Source: Acidobacteriota bacterium
Lineage (GTDB): Bacteria > Acidobacteriota > Terriglobia > Bryobacterales > Bryobacteraceae
Direction: 5' to 3'
Assembly (NCBI GenBank): GCA_023436715.1
Contig: JAEZIJ010000242.1
Span: 96,947-160,946, forward strand
Length of the DNA stretch: 64,000 nt
Positions 36,032-44,748 of this stretch are shown piece by piece (the stretch's first letter is position 1; the number at the start of each line of letters is the position of its first letter). Both the position numbers and the translations under genes were made by a program. The notes beneath the pieces were generated by a model. The model saw nothing but the letters and a program-made list of their open reading frames with translations, was not told the origin of the DNA and ran no database searches.

Positions 36032-37158
36032 AAATCGCCTACGTGATCACGCGCGCGGACGCGGTGGGCGGCGCCAGTATCCACGTCCGCGACATGTCGG
36101 CGGAGATGCTCTCGCACGGGCACGAGGTGACAGTGTTCCTGGGCGGCGAGGGACCGGTCACGGAACAGCTCAAGTGCGCCGGCGTGCCATTCCAGCCTCT
36201 GCGTTTCCTTCTGCGCGCGGTGAACCCCGTGCTCGACCGGAAGGCATTCCACGAACTCTCTCAGAGGCTGGCCGAATATCGGCCCGATCTGGTCTCTACC
36301 CACACCGCCAAAGCCGGGTGGATCGGCCGCGCCGCCTGCGCGCGCCTCGGTGTGCCCGCGCTCTATACCGCGCACGGCTGGCCCTTCGCGGACCGCATGG
36401 GCCTTGCTCGTGGACTCCTGTTCGGCGCCGCCGAGAGGTTCGCCGCGAAGTGGGCCGCCGCGATCGTTTGCGTCTCGGAATACGAACGCGCGCTCGCGCT
36501 ACGATGGCGCATCGCCGGTCCTGAAAAGTTACATGTGATACACAACGGTGTGCGCGACGTTTCCAACTCCCTTCGCGCTTGTCCTGGATCGCGCCCGGTC
36601 CGGATCGTCTCCGTAGCCCGCCTGGAGCCGCCTAAGGACCATCGAACGCTTCTCCAGGCACTGGCCTCGCTGCGATCGGAAGAGTGGGAGCTCGAACTCG
36701 TCGGCGGAGGCCCCCTCGAACCGGACGCGCGCGCTCTCGCCGCCTCCCTCGGTATCGCTGGCCGCGTGCGGTGGGCCGGGTACCAGGCCGATCCCTCCGC
36801 CGCGCTGGCCCGCGCCCAAATCTTCGTCCTGAGTTCGCTCTCGGAAGGTTTTCCGCGCAGCATTCTCGAGGCCATGCGAGCCGGCTTGCCGGTAGTCGCT
36901 TCCGACGCCGGCGGCGTGAGTGAGGCGGTCGTCAACAAAGTAAACGGATACGTGGTGCCCAGGCAGGACCCCGTCTCGCTTGCGGATGCTCTCGTAAACT
37001 TAATGAAAAGCGATTCAGAACGGCAACGGCTCGGCGCCGCCACGCGTCGCATTTACGAGGAGCAGTTCCGGTTCGAGAGGATGTTCGAGAAAACGTCAGC
37101 TCTGTATGGTACGGTGAGAAATAACACTCTCTCGGCGCGGAACAAGCAGCCAGCATGA
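36028..37158 (+). CDS. Family 4 glycosyltransferase 3
   Basis: 376 residues, GT-B. N-terminal YVITRADAVGGASIHVRDMSAEM and THTAKAGWIGRAA resemble Pel/Wbp-type enzymes. The donor domain has VARLEPPKDHRTLLQAL, and LSSLSEGFPRSILEAMRAGLPVVASDAGGVSEAV with GYVVPRQDP. The GTG start at 36028 overlaps the methyltransferase stop (GTGA), and the 3' end overlaps the sugar transferase gene. Confidence 0.92.
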   Translation: MKIAYVITRADAVGGASIHVRDMSAEMLSHGHEVTVFLGGEGPVTEQLKCAGVPFQPLRFLLRAVNPVLDRKAFHELSQRLAEYRPDLVSTHTAKAGWIGRAACARLGVPALYTAHGWPFADRMGLARGLLFGAAERFAAKWAAAIVCVSEYERALALRWRIAGPEKLHVIHNGVRDVSNSLRACPGSRPVRIVSVARLEPPKDHRTLLQALASLRSEEWELELVGGGPLEPDARALAASLGIAGRVRWAGYQADPSAALARAQIFVLSSLSEGFPRSILEAMRAGLPVVASDAGGVSEAVVNKVNGYVVPRQDPVSLADALVNLMKSDSERQRLGAATRRIYEEQFRFERMFEKTSALYGTVRNNTLSARNKQPA

Positions 37159-37847
37159 GCACGTTCGTAAAACCCGCCCCGGCATACGGGGCGCCCGCTC
37201 AAGTTGTCCAACAGCGAACGGGCCTTCTTTGCCCGCGTCCCCGGCGATTCAAGCGCGTCTTCGATGTGGTCTTCGCGCTGCTGCTCGGGCTTCTTGCATT
37301 GCCCCTGGGGCTGCTGATCGCCTCGGCCATCGCCATCGATTCCCCAGGCCCGGTCTTTTTTGTCCACACCAGAATCGGCCGCGGAAAAAGGCGGTTCCGG
37401 CTGTGGAAGTTCCGCTCGATGGTGACGGACGCCGGCCCGGTCCTCGAAAGATATCTCGACGAGCATCCCGGCCTTGCGCTGGAGTGGCGCTCGACGCACA
37501 AACTGCGCAACGACCCTCGCATCACCCGCGTTGGCCGTATCCTCCGCAAGACGAGCCTGGACGAACTGCCCCAGCTTTGGAACGTGCTGCGCGGCGATAT
37601 GAGCATGGTGGGCCCCCGGCCGATCGTTCAAGCCGAGGTTCCCAAGTACGGCCCGTCCTTCGCGCTCTACTCCCAGGTACTGCCCGGCCTCACCGGGCTG
37701 TGGCAGGTCTCCGGACGCAATGACGTCACCTACCGCGAGCGCGTCGAACTGGACTCGAAGTACATCCGCAACTGGACCGCGGCTACCGATTTCAGCGTCC
37801 TGCTAAAGACCGTCCGCGTCGTGCTCGGCGGCCGCGGCGCATATTGA
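37155..37847 (+). CDS. Undecaprenyl-phosphate sugar-1-phosphate transferase (initiating enzyme)
   Basis: The 230-residue catalytic core of a bacterial sugar transferase (WbaP/WcaJ class, monotopic form). One membrane segment (about 35-60; VVFALLLGLLALPLGLLIAS) is followed by the signature run SPGPVFFVHTRIGRGKRRFRLWKFRSM, LRKTSLDELPQLWNVL, GDMSMVGPRP, and GLTGLWQVSGRNDVTYRERVELD. It transfers a hexose-1-phosphate from a nucleotide sugar to the lipid carrier, starting repeat-unit synthesis. Last gene of the polysaccharide operon. Confidence 0.94.
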   Translation: MSTFVKPAPAYGAPAQVVQQRTGLLCPRPRRFKRVFDVVFALLLGLLALPLGLLIASAIAIDSPGPVFFVHTRIGRGKRRFRLWKFRSMVTDAGPVLERYLDEHPGLALEWRSTHKLRNDPRITRVGRILRKTSLDELPQLWNVLRGDMSMVGPRPIVQAEVPKYGPSFALYSQVLPGLTGLWQVSGRNDVTYRERVELDSKYIRNWTAATDFSVLLKTVRVVLGGRGAY

Positions 37848-37850
37848 AAA

Positions 37851-37875
37851 GTGGCACGGGCCTCCCGGCCTGTGC
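37851..37875. repeat. Dispersed GTGGCACGGGCCTCCCGGCC palindrome, copy 3
   Basis: gtggcacgggcctcccggcctgtgc has mostly complementary arms (gcacgggcc / ggcctgtgc). It matches the repeat family at 7932, 29840 and 45369 with a c replacing g at position five. It separates the polysaccharide operon from the ABC transporter operon. Confidence 0.8.
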
Positions 37876-37919
37876 AGCCCGCCCCGCATTTTCGCTATCC
37901 TACGGGCAACCTGGGCATC

Positions 37920-38663
37920 ATGGGCGCCATCGTCGCATTCCACAGCGTGTCCTACCGGATCGGGAACAGGAACATCCTGGAAGATGTTACGTTCCAACTC
38001 GAACCCGGCGAAACTCTCATCCTGCTCGGGCGCAGCGGCTCCGGCAAAACCACCGCACTCAAAACCATCAACCGCCTGATTCTCCCCACCTCGGGCACGG
38101 TCGAGGTTGAGGGACGCGCCACGACCGGATGGGACCCGATCCGCCTCCGCCGCCGCATCGGATACGTGATTCAGGATGTCGGACTGTTCCCGCACTTCAC
38201 CGTTGCCGAAAACGTCGGCCTCGTTCCGAAACTCGAGGGCTGGCCGGTGCCAAAAATCGAAGGCCGCGTGCGCGAGTTGCTCAACGAAGTAGGCCTGCCG
38301 CCCGCGGAGTTCGCGCACCGCTACCCGCGGCAGCTCTCCGGAGGCCAGCGCCAACGCGTCGGAGTGGCGCGCGCACTCGCGGCCGATCCGCCGCTGCTGC
38401 TCTTTGATGAGCCCTTCGGCGCCGTCGACCCCGTCACGCGCCTGGAGTTGCAGAAGCAGTTCCTGGCGCTGCGCAAGCGGCGGCAGCAAACCGCCGTTTT
38501 CGTGACCCACGATGTTCGCGAGGCCCTCGCGCTCGGCACACGCATCGCGCTTCTCCGCGACGGCCGCGTCGAGGCCATGGCCGAGCCGCGCCGGTTCCTC
38601 GAGCTTGAAAATCCCGAGGCAAAAGCCTTCCTCGCCGGGCTCGATTGGAAAATGGAGGCCTGA
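37920..38663 (+). CDS. Quaternary-amine/osmoprotectant ABC transporter, ATPase subunit (OpuCA-like)
   Basis: 247 residues. Walker A GRSGSGKTTALK, Q-loop IGYVIQDVGLFPHFTVAENV, signature LSGGQRQRVGVARAL, Walker B LLLFDEPFGAVD, and H-loop FVTHD are all present. The IGYVIQDVGLFPH segment is characteristic of glycine betaine/choline importers. No CBS domains are attached, so it lacks the ionic-strength sensor of OpuCA. It overlaps the permease gene (TGATG). Confidence 0.9.
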   Translation: MGAIVAFHSVSYRIGNRNILEDVTFQLEPGETLILLGRSGSGKTTALKTINRLILPTSGTVEVEGRATTGWDPIRLRRRIGYVIQDVGLFPHFTVAENVGLVPKLEGWPVPKIEGRVRELLNEVGLPPAEFAHRYPRQLSGGQRQRVGVARALAADPPLLLFDEPFGAVDPVTRLELQKQFLALRKRRQQTAVFVTHDVREALALGTRIALLRDGRVEAMAEPRRFLELENPEAKAFLAGLDWKMEA

Positions 38664-39268
38664 TGCCACAGGAAATCGGCTCGTTCACGCTCGAACACCT
38701 CTACCTCGTGCTGATCTCCACCGGCATAGCCGCGGCTATCGGAATTTCAACCGGCATTCTGCTGGCCTGGCGCCCCGCATCGCGGCGCTGGGCCTTGGGG
38801 CTGGCGAACGTGATCCAGACCGTGCCGAGCCTGGCACTGTTCGGCTTTCTCATCCCCATCCCACTGCTGGGAGGAATCGGCCAGCGCACCGCGATCATCG
38901 CGCTAGTCCTCTACGCGCTGCTGCCAATGCTGCGCAACACCATGGCCGGAATTCTCGGTGTCGATCCGGCGGTGCGCGAATCCGCCATCGCGATGGGCAT
39001 GACCGATTCCCAGCGCCTCTGGCAGGTGGAGATCCCGCTCGCGATCCCTGTGATCTTCGCGGGCGTGCGCGTCGCCACGGTCACCACGATAGGTACCGCC
39101 ACCATCGCCGCCGCCATCGGAGCGGGCGGGCTCGGCGTCTTCATCTTCCGCGGCGTCGCGACCGTGGATGCGGCCCTAATCCTCGCCGGGGCCGTTCCCG
39201 CCGCGGCCATGGCGTTGGTTGCCGATGGAGTCCTGGGATGGATCGAAGGCAAGCTGTCGCGAGCCTGA
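38663..39268 (+). CDS. Quaternary-amine/osmoprotectant ABC transporter, permease (OpuCB-like)
   Basis: 201 residues with about five membrane helices. The binding-protein-dependent permease signature (EAA loop) is in DPAVRESAIAMGMTDSQRLWQVEIPLAIPVIFAGVR. The GLGVFIFRGVATVD end is typical for OpuCB/YehW permeases. ATG 38663 has ggagg just upstream and overlaps the ATPase stop. Confidence 0.92.
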   Translation: MPQEIGSFTLEHLYLVLISTGIAAAIGISTGILLAWRPASRRWALGLANVIQTVPSLALFGFLIPIPLLGGIGQRTAIIALVLYALLPMLRNTMAGILGVDPAVRESAIAMGMTDSQRLWQVEIPLAIPVIFAGVRVATVTTIGTATIAAAIGAGGLGVFIFRGVATVDAALILAGAVPAAAMALVADGVLGWIEGKLSRA

Positions 39269-40116
39269 TCGGCACGGCCTTTCTCGCCTCCTGTTCGCGG
39301 CGGAACGCGATACTTGTCGGCTCGAAAAACTTCACGGAGCAGATCATCCTGGGAGAAATCGCCGCGCAGCTCTTGCAGAATCGTCTGAAGCAGGAAGTAG
39401 ACCGCAAGCTCGACCTCGGCGGCACGATGCTCGCGCACGAAGCCCTGGTGAGCGGCGGCCTCGATACCTACCCGGAATACACAGGCACCGCGCTCACCGC
39501 CATTCTTCGCCTGCCGCCCGCCGCGGATCCCGCCGCCGTCTTCGAGCGGGTCGGCGAAGAGTACCGCAAGCGCTTCGGCATCGTGTGGCTGCCCCCGCTC
39601 GGTTTCAATGACAGCTTCGCCATGGTAGTGCGCCGCGACGTCGCCCGGCAGCACCGCATCGCCACACTGAGCGATGCCGCCCGGTACCAGCCGGGCTGGA
39701 AGCTCGGCGTCGGCTACGAGTTCCTTCAGCGGCCGGACGGCCTCGCCGCCCTCCAGCGCACCTACAAGCTGCCTTTCGATGGAACCCCCGTCACCATGGA
39801 CCTCGGCCTTCTCTACCGCGCCCTTCAGCAAGGCCAGGTCAGCATGGCCGCCGGCAACACAACCGACGGCATGCTTTCCGTTCTCGACGTAGTCGTCCTT
39901 CAGGACGACCGGCACGCCTTCCCTCCCTACCAGGCGGCGTTCCTCGCCCGGAGCGAAGCTCTGGCGAAGTATGGCGGCATGCGCGAGGCGCTCACGCTGC
40001 TCTCGGGCAGAGTCTCCGAAAAGACCATGCAGGCCCTGAACTACTCGGTTGACGGGAGGCGTATCTCCGCTCGCGAAACGGCCTCTCGTTTTCTGCGCGA
40101 GACCGGGCTTGTGTGA
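39238..40116 (+). CDS. Quaternary-amine/osmoprotectant ABC transporter, substrate-binding lipoprotein (OpuCC-like)
   Basis: 292 residues. The N-terminus carries a lipobox (FLASC, Cys19), so the mature protein is anchored as a lipoprotein. The domain begins LVGSKNFTEQIILGEIAAQLL and includes LDTYPEYTGTAL, both diagnostic for the OpuAC/ProX-type quaternary-amine binding family, and a Tyr/Trp-rich cleft is expected. Ligand (betaine, choline or another amine) is undetermined. The 5' end overlaps the permease gene by 31 bases. The frame is open well upstream, but only this start gives a signal. Confidence 0.9.
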   Translation: MDRRQAVASLIGTAFLASCSRRNAILVGSKNFTEQIILGEIAAQLLQNRLKQEVDRKLDLGGTMLAHEALVSGGLDTYPEYTGTALTAILRLPPAADPAAVFERVGEEYRKRFGIVWLPPLGFNDSFAMVVRRDVARQHRIATLSDAARYQPGWKLGVGYEFLQRPDGLAALQRTYKLPFDGTPVTMDLGLLYRALQQGQVSMAAGNTTDGMLSVLDVVVLQDDRHAFPPYQAAFLARSEALAKYGGMREALTLLSGRVSEKTMQALNYSVDGRRISARETASRFLRETGLV

Positions 40117-40143
40117 CACACTGTACGCAGAGGGGCAGAGCCT

Positions 40144-41361
40144 ATGTCTACTACCGCTGTAAACACACTCCAAGGAGAGTTGCGCCGAGCCCGTGCGCAT
40201 ACGGACAATCTGTTCCGTCTGCTCAAGCCCGAGGCGCTTTACGAACGCCCGATTCCGGAACGGCACCGCCTGGTTTTTTATCTGGGTCACCTCGAAGCTT
40301 TTGACTGGAACCTGGTCAGCCGGCACGCGTTGGACCTGCCTTCTTTCCATCCCACTTTCGACCGGCTCTTCGCGTTCGGCATCGATCCGCCCGAAGGATC
40401 GGCGGAGCAGGACCAGCCCTCGGACTGGCCATCCGTGGACGAGGTCGAGTCCTACAACCGGCGCGTGCGCCAGGTCCTGGACGAAGTGTTCGGACGCGTC
40501 CCGGAACAGTTCATCCACGTCGCCATGGAACACCGCTGGATGCATGCCGAGACGTTCGCCTACCTGATGCACAACCTGCCGGCCGGCGCGAAGATGCCTA
40601 CGCCGGACCCCCTGCACACCACGGGCGCTCCACCGGTTCCGGAGATGGTCCCCATCGCGGCCGGCCCGGCAACTCTGGGCATGCGGAGAAACGCCGGCTT
40701 CGGTTGGGACAACGAATTTGAGCCGCACACGGCGAACGTGCCCGCGTTCTCGATCGGCAAGTATAAGGTCACCAACCGCGAGTATCTCGAGTATGTTCGC
40801 GCCGGCGGCCAGGCGCCCCACTTCTGGGTCAAACGAGGGAACGAATGGTTCTGGCGCGCCATGTTCAGTGAGGTTCCGCTGCCGCTGGACTGGCCGGTCT
40901 ACGTCACCCATCGTCAGGCGGAGGACTACGCCGCCTGGGCTGGCAAAGCCCTGCCATCCGAACCCCAGTTCCACCGCGCGGCATACTGCACGCCCTCAGG
41001 CGAGGAACGCGCATACCCCTGGGGCAACGACCGCCCGAACCCCGCCCGGGGCAATTTCGATTCCGTCCTCTGGGACCCGGTCCCGGTGACCGCAACCCCG
41101 CAAGGCGATAGCGCATTCGGCGTTTCGCAATTGCTCGGAAACGGATGGGAGTGGACATCCACAGTCTTCAAGCCTTTCCCCGGATTTGTGCCGTTCCCCT
41201 TCTACCCCGGCTACTCGGCCAACTTCTTCGACGACCGTCACTATGTCATGAAAGGCGGCTCGGCGCGTACCGCCGCGCCCCTTCTCCGCCGCTCCTTCCG
41301 CAATTGGTTCCGGCCGAACTACCCGCACGTCTACGCAGGCTTCCGTCTGGTGGAGAACTGA
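40144..41361 (+). CDS. egtB: Ergothioneine synthase EgtB (non-haem iron sulfoxide synthase)
   Basis: Joins the sulfur donor to trimethylhistidine (hercynine) using O2 and a 3-His iron centre. The N-terminal DinB-like half supplies His49 (LGHLEAF) and the HxxxHxE motif with His130, His134 and Glu136 (EHRWMHAETF). The C-terminal half (about 172-405) is a formylglycine-generating-enzyme fold with FSIGKYKVTNREYLEYV, GNGWEWTSTVF, and KGGSARTAAPLLRRSFRNWFRP. The length of 405 residues is normal. Without egtA/egtC in the window it may use cysteine directly. It lies 27 bases before egtD... i.e. the same transcription unit. Confidence 0.9.
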   Translation: MSTTAVNTLQGELRRARAHTDNLFRLLKPEALYERPIPERHRLVFYLGHLEAFDWNLVSRHALDLPSFHPTFDRLFAFGIDPPEGSAEQDQPSDWPSVDEVESYNRRVRQVLDEVFGRVPEQFIHVAMEHRWMHAETFAYLMHNLPAGAKMPTPDPLHTTGAPPVPEMVPIAAGPATLGMRRNAGFGWDNEFEPHTANVPAFSIGKYKVTNREYLEYVRAGGQAPHFWVKRGNEWFWRAMFSEVPLPLDWPVYVTHRQAEDYAAWAGKALPSEPQFHRAAYCTPSGEERAYPWGNDRPNPARGNFDSVLWDPVPVTATPQGDSAFGVSQLLGNGWEWTSTVFKPFPGFVPFPFYPGYSANFFDDRHYVMKGGSARTAAPLLRRSFRNWFRPNYPHVYAGFRLVEN

Positions 41362-41387
41362 CAGTGGGCGGACAGGCACGGAGTCCC

Positions 41388-42332
41388 ATGCCCGAGCCGT
41401 CCTTCGCCGAGGACGTGCGAACCGGCTTGACCAAAAACGGCCAGAAGGAATTGGCCTCGAAGTACCTTTATGACGACGTGGGCAGCGCGCTGTTCGAGGC
41501 CATCACCCATCTCGCCGAGTACGGCTTAACCCGCGCGGAGCAGCGCCTCTTGCGCCTCCACCGGACCGGGATCCGCCGCGCATTGCGCTGCCCTGCCCTC
41601 ATCGCGGAACTCGGCAGTGGCGACGGCCGCAAGGCCCGCGTCATACTCGAATCGCTCGGCCCGTGCGGGCGGCTTTCTTACTATCCCATCGACGTATCGC
41701 CCTCCGCGCTCGCCCGATGCAGCCAGGAGCTTTCCGGCCTCGGTGACCTGACCGTCGTTGGTCTCGAGGCGCCGTTTCTCGACGGCCTCGCGCACGCCGC
41801 CGCCCAACGCCAACCTGAGCAGCCCATGCTGGTGTTGTTTCTCGGTAGCACGATCGGCAACTTCGATCGCGCTGCCGCCATCTCCTTTCTGGCTTCAATT
41901 CGCAACCTGCTCAAGCCCGGCGACTCGCTGCTGCTCGGAACCGACCTCGTGAAGCCTATCCCCCGCATGCTGCTTGCCTACGACGACCCGGCCGGCGTGA
42001 CCGCCGCCTTCAACCTGAATCTGCTGGCGCGAGTCAACCGCGAACTCGGAGGCGATTTCGATCTGCGGCAGTTCGTGCACGAGGCCCGGTACAACGAGCG
42101 CGAGCGCAGGATCGAGATGCATCTGCGTTCGCGCCGCACTCAAGTCGTTTCCGTCCCCGCGGCCGGGATCACAATCACGCTGCGCGAAGAGGAGACAATC
42201 TGGACCGAGGCGTGCCACAAATTCTCAATCTCCGAGCTCCCGGAAATAGCCGCTGCAACCGGCTTCCTCCCCGGAATTGTCTGGGTGGACGACGACTGGC
42301 CCTACGCGCTGAACCTCTGGGCGGCACAGTGA
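41388..42332 (+). CDS. egtD: L-histidine N-alpha-methyltransferase EgtD
   Basis: Makes hercynine by three SAM-dependent methylations of histidine. The N-terminus has KYLYDDVGSALFEAITHLAEYGLTRAE; the SAM site has IAELGSGDGRKARVIL and YYPIDVS; the substrate pocket has LFLGSTIGNFDR. Near the C-terminus TEACHKF aligns with the usual TE-x-S-x-K-(F/Y) motif, so the Ser that contacts the histidine ring is Cys here. ATG 41388 has ggag four bases before it; a GTG at 41364 is an equally possible start. The 314-residue length is close to known EgtD. Confidence 0.92.
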   Translation: MPEPSFAEDVRTGLTKNGQKELASKYLYDDVGSALFEAITHLAEYGLTRAEQRLLRLHRTGIRRALRCPALIAELGSGDGRKARVILESLGPCGRLSYYPIDVSPSALARCSQELSGLGDLTVVGLEAPFLDGLAHAAAQRQPEQPMLVLFLGSTIGNFDRAAAISFLASIRNLLKPGDSLLLGTDLVKPIPRMLLAYDDPAGVTAAFNLNLLARVNRELGGDFDLRQFVHEARYNERERRIEMHLRSRRTQVVSVPAAGITITLREEETIWTEACHKFSISELPEIAAATGFLPGIVWVDDDWPYALNLWAAQ

Positions 42333-42431
42333 TCCCAGACCTAGGGGCCGCCCTCCTCGCCGTGGTCAAATAAAAGTTCTGTCCGTCTGTTGACCTGTCT
42401 ATCGCTTCACAGTTCAGAGTGAGAACTGGCC

Positions 42432-42956
42432 ATGTTGACCGTTTCCCAACTCGCCAGGCGCTGCGGTTTGAGCCGCACCGCGCTGCTCTATTACGAATCC
42501 ATCGGGCTTCTTGCGCCCGCCGCGCGCAGCGATTCCAATTACCGCCGCTATTCCGAAAAGGACTTGCGGCGGTTGCAGCAGATCTGCGCGTACCGCGACG
42601 CGGGGCTGAAGCTCGAGGACATTCGCGCCATTCTGGACCGCCCGGAAGACGATGCGTCATCGGTATTGAAACGGCGCCTCATCGAAATCAACGGCGAAAT
42701 CGAGACGCTTCGCAATCATCAACGGGCAATACTGAAGCTCCTTCAGAGCTACGACTTCAACGAGAGGACAGACATGAACACAAAAGAGAAGTGGGTTTCC
42801 GTCATGAAGGCCGCGGGTTTTACCGAGGCCGATATGCAACGCTGGCACGCCGCGTTCGAGAAATCGGCGCCGGAAGAGCACCAGGAATTCCTCGAATTCC
42901 TGCACATCCCCAAAGGGGAGATCGTCACCATCCGCGAGTGGAGCAGGAAAGCCTGA
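42432..42956 (+). CDS. MerR-family transcriptional regulator
   Basis: 174 residues. The winged helix-turn-helix at 1-70 (LTVSQLARRCGLSRTALLYYESIGLL and YRRYSEKDLRRLQQICAYRDAGLKLEDI) is classic MerR. A dimerisation helix (80-110) and a C-terminal segment of about 60 residues follow, ending without metal-binding Cys. The effector is unknown. The 99-base gap from egtD includes ttgacc and short inverted arms agttct/agaact, a possible operator. Its stop abuts the next gene's stop. Confidence 0.88.
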   Translation: MLTVSQLARRCGLSRTALLYYESIGLLAPAARSDSNYRRYSEKDLRRLQQICAYRDAGLKLEDIRAILDRPEDDASSVLKRRLIEINGEIETLRNHQRAILKLLQSYDFNERTDMNTKEKWVSVMKAAGFTEADMQRWHAAFEKSAPEEHQEFLEFLHIPKGEIVTIREWSRKA

Positions 42957-44453
42957 TCACTCTCGCGCAAGCACGGCGATCCACTGCCCGCGCCGGTCCC
43001 AGCGCGCCACCTCTTTAAGTCCGAACCGGCGCGCGACTTCCTCCGGCGGAACGGGCGGGGCGTACCCGTAAAAACGCCGTGCCAGCCCGATCGCGAATGG
43101 GATCCTGCGCAGGTCGACGCCGGGCTCCCATTCGCGCGAGTAGAGGACAAACAGCCGCACGGAATCGGGAGCAAGCGCCGCGATGTGCCCCGCTCCAAAG
43201 CCGTCGATCTCCTTCACCCGCAGCCGCCGCCCAACGTAGCCGAGACCGGGCCGCCGCAGCGCCCCCGAAAGCGGCCACGCCGTGACGGCGATCTGGTCCG
43301 GATAGTGGTGTTCCACGTAAGCCGCCCCGGATTGCTGCAATCGCACGAAATCCGCTACGGCGAGATTGTTCTCGAACGGATACGGATAGGGAGGATTCCA
43401 GAACAGTGAAAACAGAAGCGCGCCCGGAAGGGCCGCTTGCCCGGCACGCGCCCAGCCCGATGAGAACGACGAAAACGCGGCCGCCATCGCGATGTACAAG
43501 AGCGGCAGCACCGGCATCAGATACCGTTCCAGCGTGGCCCCGCCGCACACCGTAACCGCAAGCACATGCGCCATGGCCAGCGTACCGGCAATGCGCCACG
43601 GCCGGCTCCGAAACAAGCCCGTCCGCCACGCCGCCGCGATGCCCAGCCATCCTATCCAGTGGCCGTTGTCCAAAACCAGGTACTGCGCCCGCCGCAGCAG
43701 CGCCAGCGTCAGCCGGACCGGGTGCAGCGGATAGAGCAGATTGAACTGCGCGAACCCCGTATTGCCGAATGCGTTGCCCGTACGCATCCACAGCACCACC
43801 AGCCATCCGCCCAGCGCCACGGCGGGCAGCACGAACCACGCCGCCTCGCGGCGCTTCCGTTCAAAGAGGAGCCACGCCGCGAAAACGGCGGGCACGACGA
43901 GCCCGGTCTCCTTCACAAGAACGAGCGGAATCGAAACCAGCGCCGCCGCAACGTATCGGTCGTCGAGAAACAACAGGAGCGCCCACACCGTGAACAACAT
44001 CGCGGGCAGGTCCAACTCGGCCAGCATCGCCTGTGTGTAGAAAAGCGGCGAGACAATCAGCAGCAACACCGCAAAGAGCGCGCAAAAACGGGGACTGGGG
44101 GGTGCCTGTCCCAAGTTTTCGCCCCACCGCGGAATAAGCCGCATCCCGAGCAGGAACGTGAGCAGCGCTGAAAAGCTTGCCAGCGCCAGCATTGCCATCC
44201 GGGTCGCCGTAATCGAGTAGCCGAAAACCGACCACACTCCCGCCAGCCACACCATCAATCCCGGCGGATGTATGTTCGGCACCGTGGAGCGCGGCACCCA
44301 CAGCCCTCGGTGGAACAGATCCAGCGCCGCGGGCACAAACTGCCCCAACTCGTCCCAATAATACGGCAGGTCAAGCCAGGGCAGATGCGTCAGGAATACG
44401 ACCAGCCCGAACGCGACGCCACAAATCCGGGCGTGTCCCCAGGATTCTTTCAC
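42957..44453 (-). CDS. GT39/ArnT-like membrane glycosyltransferase
   Basis: 498 residues with about ten membrane helices. The first periplasmic loop carries YYWDELGQFVPAALDLF, the acidic (DE) motif of polyprenyl-phosphate-dependent GT-C enzymes, and PNIHPPGLMVWLAG. A C-terminal soluble part of ~130 residues follows. Probably moves a sugar from a lipid donor to protein, lipid or glycan in the periplasm. It is not in the polysaccharide operon. Confidence 0.85.
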   Translation of the reverse strand: MKESWGHARICGVAFGLVVFLTHLPWLDLPYYWDELGQFVPAALDLFHRGLWVPRSTVPNIHPPGLMVWLAGVWSVFGYSITATRMAMLALASFSALLTFLLGMRLIPRWGENLGQAPPSPRFCALFAVLLLIVSPLFYTQAMLAELDLPAMLFTVWALLLFLDDRYVAAALVSIPLVLVKETGLVVPAVFAAWLLFERKRREAAWFVLPAVALGGWLVVLWMRTGNAFGNTGFAQFNLLYPLHPVRLTLALLRRAQYLVLDNGHWIGWLGIAAAWRTGLFRSRPWRIAGTLAMAHVLAVTVCGGATLERYLMPVLPLLYIAMAAAFSSFSSGWARAGQAALPGALLFSLFWNPPYPYPFENNLAVADFVRLQQSGAAYVEHHYPDQIAVTAWPLSGALRRPGLGYVGRRLRVKEIDGFGAGHIAALAPDSVRLFVLYSREWEPGVDLRRIPFAIGLARRFYGYAPPVPPEEVARRFGLKEVARWDRRGQWIAVLARE

Positions 44454-44456
44454 GCG

Positions 44457-44747
44457 TTACTGAACGATCCCCGCCTGGTTCTGCGGCTCCAGGCGAATCT
44501 CGCCGAATGCGGCTTCGTACTGATTGATGTTCTGCTGAAGAATGTTGAAAAGCGCCTTCGCCTGCTGCGGGCTCAGGTAGATTCCCTGGAAATTCTGTAT
44601 GGAGACGGACTCGGGGCCGCTCGGGCTGATGATTCCAAAGGAAAGAAAGAAGTCCCAAAGGTTAGCGCGCACCTGCACGCTGTTTGCATAGCTCTCGCGG
44701 TATTCGGGAGCCTTCAGAAGCTGGATTTGCGGTTGCGGCGTTGTCAT
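44457..44747 (-). CDS. DUF3467 protein
   Basis: 96 residues starting with a Pro/Gln stretch and continuing with YANSVQVRANLWDFFLSFGII, IYLSPQQAKALFNILQQNINQYE and FGEI. This is the conserved DUF3467 pattern, of unknown function and without predicted membrane segments. It sits one base downstream of efp and 3 bases upstream of the GT39 gene, so probably one transcript. Confidence 0.88.
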   Translation of the reverse strand: MTTPQPQIQLLKAPEYRESYANSVQVRANLWDFFLSFGIISPSGPESVSIQNFQGIYLSPQQAKALFNILQQNINQYEAAFGEIRLEPQNQAGIVQ

Positions 44748-44748
44748 T

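Noticed and set aside
37920..40116. Glutathione or amino-acid ABC transporter
   Set aside because: The binding protein begins VGSKNFTEQ and contains YPEYTGT, which point to the quaternary-amine family rather than amino-acid uptake.
38911..40974. 687-codon minus-strand frame over the OpuC-like and EgtB genes
   Set aside because: Spans two unrelated real genes on the opposite strand and shows no domain, so it is a shadow.
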